The notes beneath the pieces were generated by a model that worked only from the letters and a program-made list of their open reading frames with translations, searched no databases and had not been told where the DNA came from. Both the position numbers and the translations under genes were made by a program. Positions 59,760-64,000 of a stretch of 64,000 bases of DNA are shown here, in pieces; position 1 is the first letter of the stretch, and each line of letters opens with the position of its first letter. Origin of the DNA: Staphylococcus aureus (GTDB lineage: Bacteria; Bacillota; Bacilli; Staphylococcales; Staphylococcaceae); contig NZ_CP011526.1 of the NCBI RefSeq assembly GCF_001027105.1, positions 2,666,001 through 2,730,000 on the forward strand, written 5' to 3'.

Positions 59760-61468
59760 TGGCGTCTCACCTTCCTATCATGGTTAATAAATAATTGTAC
59801 TAATTTCTGTGGCTCGCTAATCCCTATATATTCGGCCATTTCAAATAGCGATGTTTGTCTCAATGATGCAATCTCACAGATTTTTTTATCATTTAAAACC
59901 AATACTGGCGTGGTATCAGCAACGACTTGACCTTTTGATAATACAACTGTTCTTGAACTATACTCAGACAATAAATGCATATCATGCGTAATCATAATAA
60001 TCGTCTTCCCCTGTCTGTTTAGTTCAATTAAAAATGACATTATCTCATTATAATGATAGAAATCTTGACCAGCAGTCGGTTCATCCAATATGATTATTTC
60101 CGGATTTAAGACTAAAACAGATGCTATAGTGACCCTCTTTTTTTGACCATAGCTTAAAGCTGCAATTGGCCAATTCCGAAATGCATAAAGTCCGCATATT
60201 TTGAGCACATTCTCTACTCGTATCTTTATATCTGATTCTTTCATACCTCGTGCTCTTAACCCTAATGCTACTTCATCGTAAATCATTTTTTCAGAAATCA
60301 TATGATTTGGATTTTGCATCACATAACCTACGAATTCAGATCGTTCGCTAATTGACAATTGATTAAATCCCCTATTACAAAATTGGATATTACCTGTTAT
60401 ATCTAAAAATCCACAAATTGCTTTAGCAAGTGTTGATTTGCCGGCACCATTGTGACCAACTATACTAAGCATTTCTCTTCTATAAACATTTAATTGAACA
60501 TTATTAAGTACACTATTACTATAGTCACTATATTGAACACATACCTCATTTAATTCTAATAGCGGTTCAGATTTGTACTTATTATCATTATTTGCAGATG
60601 TTTCATCTATCCATTTTTTCACTTTAAATTTAACATGTTCACTCATACAAACGTCACGTAAATTCGCTAAGTTATCAATGGATTCGACATCTACTTCTGC
60701 ATATTTAAGCGCTGTACAGTATAATGGTTCACGTATGCCTGCTTCTTTAAGCTTAGATGATTTTAGCAAATCACTAGGCGTTGTATTAGCGATGATTTTT
60801 CCATCTTTAAAAAGAAGAACTCTATCAAACGTATCATCTAATGATTCTTCTAATCGATGTTCGACAATAATCATCGTTGACTTTGTTTCTTCATGAATAT
60901 TGTTTAACAATCTCAGCGTTTCATGTCCTGTCGCAGGATCTAAATTGGCCAGTGGCTCATCCAATATTAAAATAGGCGTACGATGGATTAATATACCACC
61001 TAATGAAACGCGTTGTTTTTGACCTCCAGATAAATCTTGCGGTCGGTGATTTAAATGTTCTATCATGCCAACTTTTTCAGCCCAATAACTTACATTTTTC
61101 TTCATATCATCTTGTTCAACACAATTATTTTCTAATAAAAAGGCCATATCTTCAGCTGCTGTTAAGCCTATGAACTGTCCATCTGTATCTTGTAAAACTG
61201 TACCAACAACATTAGATCTATCATGTAAACAACTAACGGTTGCATCTTGATTATTTATATATAGTTCCCCAGTTATGTTACCTTTAGTTTTAAATGGAAT
61301 TAATCCGTTTATGCAATTTGCAAAAGTCGATTTACCACTACCCGAAGCACCAACTACTAATACTTTTTCTCCTGGATAAATATCAACATTTATATTCTGT
61401 AATGTAGGTGTTGCTTGACTATGATATTGAAAACTAAAGTCTTTGAACGAGATAATTGGTTCAGTCAT
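59756..61468 (-). CDS. ECF transporter double ATPase EcfA-EcfA fusion
   Basis: A 570-residue protein with two ABC ATPase domains in one chain. Walker A motifs are GASGSGKS (about 37) and GHNGAGKS (about 338). Signatures are LSGGQKQR and LSYGQKKR, and Walker B motifs are ILILDEP and IIILDEP. It powers uptake through the EcfT-S complex. It starts 52 bases after the S-component gene. The substrate is unknown; both sites look active. Confidence 0.92.
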   Translation of the reverse strand: MTEPIISFKDFSFQYHSQATPTLQNINVDIYPGEKVLVVGASGSGKSTFANCINGLIPFKTKGNITGELYINNQDATVSCLHDRSNVVGTVLQDTDGQFIGLTAAEDMAFLLENNCVEQDDMKKNVSYWAEKVGMIEHLNHRPQDLSGGQKQRVSLGGILIHRTPILILDEPLANLDPATGHETLRLLNNIHEETKSTMIIVEHRLEESLDDTFDRVLLFKDGKIIANTTPSDLLKSSKLKEAGIREPLYCTALKYAEVDVESIDNLANLRDVCMSEHVKFKVKKWIDETSANNDNKYKSEPLLELNEVCVQYSDYSNSVLNNVQLNVYRREMLSIVGHNGAGKSTLAKAICGFLDITGNIQFCNRGFNQLSISERSEFVGYVMQNPNHMISEKMIYDEVALGLRARGMKESDIKIRVENVLKICGLYAFRNWPIAALSYGQKKRVTIASVLVLNPEIIILDEPTAGQDFYHYNEIMSFLIELNRQGKTIIMITHDMHLLSEYSSRTVVLSKGQVVADTTPVLVLNDKKICEIASLRQTSLFEMAEYIGISEPQKLVQLFINHDRKVRRQ

Positions 61469-61520
61469 GATATATCATTACCTTTCTATATTCATTTACA
61501 TATCTGATTCAACAAAATAA

Positions 61521-62075
61521 CTATTCCTTACGTAAACTACCTTTTTTAATTTGAGATGAAGCATATGCTTTTAATAATATTGTCCCAATAATGCCAACTG
61601 AAATAATATTTAATACTGCAGAGATAACACCTTGTGTATAAACCTTGTTAGCTGGTTCGTTATAAATCAAAATATCTAATGTTGGTGCAATAAGTGCCCA
61701 GCAAATAATATTCGCAATAATTTGACCGATATTAAAATAAACCATCGATTTCCTAGAAAATCGGCCTGAAGAAAGATTTAATTTTAGTCCAATCCAGCCA
61801 TATAAACAGCCTATAATTCCCGAGCAAATAACCCAACTCCACCAGGCACTACCGTATGTCGTAAAATCTTTAATAGCATGTCCAACTAATCCAGTCATTA
61901 AACCAGCAAAAGGTCCAAATATTGCAGATATTAATGCTAAAAATGCATATGATGTTTCTATATTCGTATTAGGAAAACCTGTTGGTATTACAACAAAACG
62001 CCCTAAAATTACAAATACCGCTGCTCCTATACCAATTGCAACAACAGTTTTAACTGAAATATCTTGTTTTTTCAT
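61521..62075 (-). CDS. UPF0397 family ECF substrate-binding component
   Basis: A 184-residue protein with about five to six helices that binds the transported small molecule. The UPF0397 signature region [20 protein letters not shown] is clear, as is [17 protein letters not shown]. The start is ATG 62075, eight bases after AAGGAG; the ATG at 62081 is too close to it. The neighbouring SAM hydrolase-like enzyme may hint at the ligand (a nucleoside, or a methionine- or SAM-related compound), but this is inference. Confidence 0.88.
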   Translation of the reverse strand: MKKQDISVKTVVAIGIGAAVFVILGRFVVIPTGFPNTNIETSYAFLALISAIFGPFAGLMTGLVGHAIKDFTTYGSAWWSWVICSGIIGCLYGWIGLKLNLSSGRFSRKSMVYFNIGQIIANIICWALIAPTLDILIYNEPANKVYTQGVISAVLNIISVGIIGTILLKAYASSQIKKGSLRKE

Positions 62076-62103
62076 CTTCATTACTCCTTACATAAAAAAT
62101 TCA

Positions 62104-62952
62104 TTATATTGATGGTGCTTTAGATAAATGAATCGTCCAATCATTTCCAGTACCAATATGATATAAATCTGAAAATGAGTCTTGATTGACTGCTACACCA
62201 ATATTTACTAGCGAGTTAACATACACAAGAGGTTCACCCACATTAACATCTGCAAACGATCGCGCAAATTTAATAATATTTTGATAGACTTTCTTATCTT
62301 GATGATAAATTGTTACCACCAAATTATTACCATGAACAATTTCCAAGGATTTTAAGAATGCCAATGGAATATTTGTCCATAATGACCCAAATCTGATATC
62401 TAAAATATCAATGCTTCCTGTAACAGAATCCTCATTTTTTGTCACTTCTCTTATTTCTAATGCCTCAATACTATCAACATTAATTGCCTGACCGAGACGT
62501 TCAAACGCTATCTTATTTGCAGCTAATCTCGCACCATTGTATGCATAAACATCTCTACCATGAAAAGTATGACTTTCTTCCGAATGAGGCAATCGGCTTT
62601 TCACTTCATCAATTTCGATAACTTTTTTAATACCTTCGTAATGTTTAATATGACTTAAAGAACCATTATCAGGTGTAATAATGTAATGACCTGAATATGT
62701 TAAGCAAGCAATGCTCCGCCTATCACTACCTACACCCGGGTCTACCACTGATACAAAAACTGTGCCTTTAGGCCAGTATTTTACAGTTTGATATAAACGA
62801 TATGACGCTACCCAAATGTCATACGGTGGTATATCATGCGTTAAGTTTTCAACACGTATATCATCACTTACAGTATATGCAACTCCATACATTGCACTTA
62901 CAGCGCCATCACTAAGTCCAAAATCTGATTGCAATACCAAATAATTTCCCAT
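62104..62952 (-). CDS. SAM hydrolase-like protein (DUF62, SAM hydroxide adenosyltransferase)
   Basis: A 282-residue protein of the chlorinase/fluorinase family. Most members are SAM hydrolases, splitting S-adenosylmethionine with water into adenosine and methionine. The catalytic Asp-Arg-His set is visible as VVDPGVGSDRRSI (about 69-81) and HTFHGRDVYA (about 127-136). The opening LQSDFGLSDG is the SAM-binding motif. It heads an operon with the ECF transporter genes, 28 bases upstream of the S component. AAGGAGG precedes the ATG. Confidence 0.88.
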   Translation of the reverse strand: MGNYLVLQSDFGLSDGAVSAMYGVAYTVSDDIRVENLTHDIPPYDIWVASYRLYQTVKYWPKGTVFVSVVDPGVGSDRRSIACLTYSGHYIITPDNGSLSHIKHYEGIKKVIEIDEVKSRLPHSEESHTFHGRDVYAYNGARLAANKIAFERLGQAINVDSIEALEIREVTKNEDSVTGSIDILDIRFGSLWTNIPLAFLKSLEIVHGNNLVVTIYHQDKKVYQNIIKFARSFADVNVGEPLVYVNSLVNIGVAVNQDSFSDLYHIGTGNDWTIHLSKAPSI

Positions 62953-63331
62953 AAAATGCCTCCTTTTTTTAAAACTTCAAAAAAATATTATCTACATATT
63001 TAATGTTCTATATTTTGAATTTTCAGAATTATATTAAAATAGTACGAGTCACTTGATGCAAAGTCAATAGTAGTGACTATAAAAATGATAATAATAGTCA
63101 GATTTATCTCATTAACTAAATTTCACGGACTTGTAATCACTTCTTTATGTTTGAATTAATTGACTAGGGTATAACAATAGTGTGGTGTTTTATAGGTCAT
63201 TCTTTAAATACATCACAGAAAATATTCGAATTCGAAATAAAATGCTTGCATCTTTGTTTTTTAGGTGGTATTGTATGTATATCAAGTATAAAAAATATAT
63301 CTAAGAGATAAAAATATGGAGGTTTTATATT
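62953..63331. promoter_or_regulatory. Divergent promoter region between the ECF operon and the YceI gene
   Basis: This holds a CodY-like box (63018-63032) that overlaps a TATAAT (minus strand, 63028-63033) before the SAM hydrolase gene, and a TTGACT further upstream at 63062. A dyad AGTCAC/GTGACT (63047-63077) is nearby. The YceI gene has TATGGAGG ahead of its start. No riboswitch-like structure was recognised. Confidence 0.5.
63018..63032. promoter_or_regulatory. CodY-like box upstream of the SAM hydrolase/ECF operon
   Basis: AATTTTCAGAATTAT matches the CodY consensus at 12 of 15 positions and overlaps a likely -10 element. Repression by CodY would fit a nutrient uptake operon. Confidence 0.5.
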
Positions 63332-63847
63332 ATGACTAACTTTACTTTTGATGGTGCACACAGTAGTTTAGAATTCCAAATTAAACATTTAATGGTTTCT
63401 AAAGTGAAAGGTTCATTTGATCAATTTGATGTAGCTGTTGAAGGAGATATTAATGACTTCAGTACTTTGAAAGCTACTGCAACAATTATTCCAAGCTCAA
63501 TTAACACTAAAAACGAAGCACGTGATAACCACTTAAAATCTGGTGATTTCTTTGGTACTGACGAATTTGATAAAATTACATTTGTGACAAAATCAGTATC
63601 TGAAAGCAAAGTTGTTGGTGATTTAACAATTAAAGGCATCACTAACGAAGAAACATTCGATGTTGAATTCAACGGAGTAAGTAAGAATCCTATGGATGGT
63701 TCTCAAGTAACAGGTATTATTGTTACTGGTACAATCAATAGAGAAAAATATGGCATTAACTTTAACCAAGCACTTGAAACTGGTGGCGTAATGCTAGGCA
63801 AAGATGTTAAATTCGAAGCATCAGCTGAATTCTCAATCTCAGAATAA
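63332..63847 (+). CDS. YceI family lipocalin-like protein
   Basis: A 171-residue protein of the YceI family, beta-barrels that bind long-chain isoprenoids or other amphiphiles. The family opening FTFDGAHSSLEFQIKHLMVSKVKGSF is clear; so is the DNHLKSGDFFGTDEFDKITF segment. There is no signal peptide, so it is cytosolic, unlike many Gram-negative members. GGAGG precedes the ATG by about nine bases. It is monocistronic with a strong terminator. The ligand is unknown. Confidence 0.92.
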   Translation: MTNFTFDGAHSSLEFQIKHLMVSKVKGSFDQFDVAVEGDINDFSTLKATATIIPSSINTKNEARDNHLKSGDFFGTDEFDKITFVTKSVSESKVVGDLTIKGITNEETFDVEFNGVSKNPMDGSQVTGIIVTGTINREKYGINFNQALETGGVMLGKDVKFEASAEFSISE

Positions 63848-63885
63848 TCTCATTACACAATCCTCATTGTTTTAATATATATACG

Positions 63886-63926
63886 AAATGCCAACTATAT
63901 CATCCCTAGGTATAGTTGGCATTTTT
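63886..63926 (+). terminator. Terminator after the YceI gene
   Basis: A 14-bp perfect stem (AAATGCCAACTATA with its complement) is followed by TTCG after a T-rich end (ATTTTTCG). Confidence 0.85.
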
Positions 63927-63958
63927 CGTTTAACTCATGTGTAACAAGCACTAACTGT

Positions 63959-64000
63959 TCACCCTAATTTTAGACGCCTTTCATTCAGGTAGGTCTTATT
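63959..64000 (-). CDS. Possible C-terminus of a minus-strand gene at the right edge
   Basis: One minus-strand frame is open from the window edge to a TGA at 63959-63961 and reads NKTYLNERRLKLG. The other two close at once. Fourteen residues are too few to identify it; it could be chance. Confidence 0.25.
   Translation of the reverse strand, partial: NKTYLNERRLKLG

Noticed and set aside
62953..63060. Riboswitch ahead of the SAM hydrolase/ECF operon
   Set aside because: The leader is too short and too AT-rich for SAM, purine or TPP aptamers; only a CodY-like box and a dyad are seen.
1..64000. Prophage, insertion sequence or pathogenicity island
   Set aside because: No integrase, transposase, terminal inverted repeats or tRNA target are present; base composition is uniform apart from small intergenic islands.

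Overview
The window is chromosomal DNA of Staphylococcus aureus. It is AT-rich, and it carries the aureolysin, isaB, sasF, sraP/accessory-Sec, icaADBC, lip and his blocks in their known S. aureus arrangement. I see no rRNA, tRNA, CRISPR array, prophage or intact insertion sequence.

Region by region: (1) 1-3.7 kb: the first codons of an argR-type regulator, the secreted metalloprotease aur, isaB, and a small membrane-anchored low-complexity protein. (2) 3.8-8.8 kb: a mannose PTS locus in the order manR (PRD regulator), manP (EIIBCA), manA (mannose-6-phosphate isomerase), with a cre-like site before both manR and manP. (3) 8.8-16.8 kb: envelope genes: a YhgE/Pip membrane protein, a secreted glucosaminidase-CHAP hydrolase, an isochorismatase-fold protein lacking the usual cysteine, and the LPXTG-type surface protein SasF. 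(4) 17-34.5 kb: the accessory Sec locus, all on the minus strand in the order sraP, secY2, asp1, asp2, asp3, secA2, gtfA, gtfB. It makes, glycosylates and exports the giant serine-rich adhesin SraP. (5) 35-39 kb: two flavin-reductase-fold proteins, three small plus-strand genes of unknown function (one resembling small type VII substrates), an MsrA-family protein and a GNAT acetyltransferase. (6) 39.2-46.4 kb: an orphan capABC tyrosine-kinase module, then icaR and icaADBC, which make the biofilm polysaccharide PNAG. The icaR 3'UTR with its UCCCCUG motif is visible. (7) 46.4-49.9 kb: a STAR repeat array and the YSIRK lipase gene lip. Two very short open frames of 21 codons, one on each side of lip and on its strand, encode amphipathic peptides. 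(8) 49.9-56.8 kb: a complete histidine operon hisZGDCBHAF-hisIE. (9) 57-64 kb: a lipoprotein polysaccharide deacetylase, a GNAT protein, an ECF transporter (EcfT, fused EcfA-EcfA, UPF0397 S component) behind a SAM hydrolase-like enzyme, and a YceI protein.

The theme is cell surface and biofilm: secreted protease and lipase, wall hydrolase, sortase substrates, glycosylated adhesin and PNAG. It is mixed with nutrient genes (mannose, histidine, ECF uptake). CodY-like motifs lie upstream of aur, hisZ and the SAM hydrolase/ECF operon, which suggests shared nutritional control.

The most interesting possibly undescribed element is the pair of 21-residue peptide genes framing lip. Both have ribosome binding sites and a heptad-like amphipathic pattern recalling phenol-soluble modulins. 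Other points are the two homologous sequence remnants between lip and hisIE, the small plus-strand cluster at 35.98-37.2 kb whose first gene lacks a normal start, and the GC-richer structured segment between capA and icaR.

Starts were re-chosen from ribosome binding sites where the longest open frame was implausible. Gene names rest on recognition of family and synteny, not on any database search.
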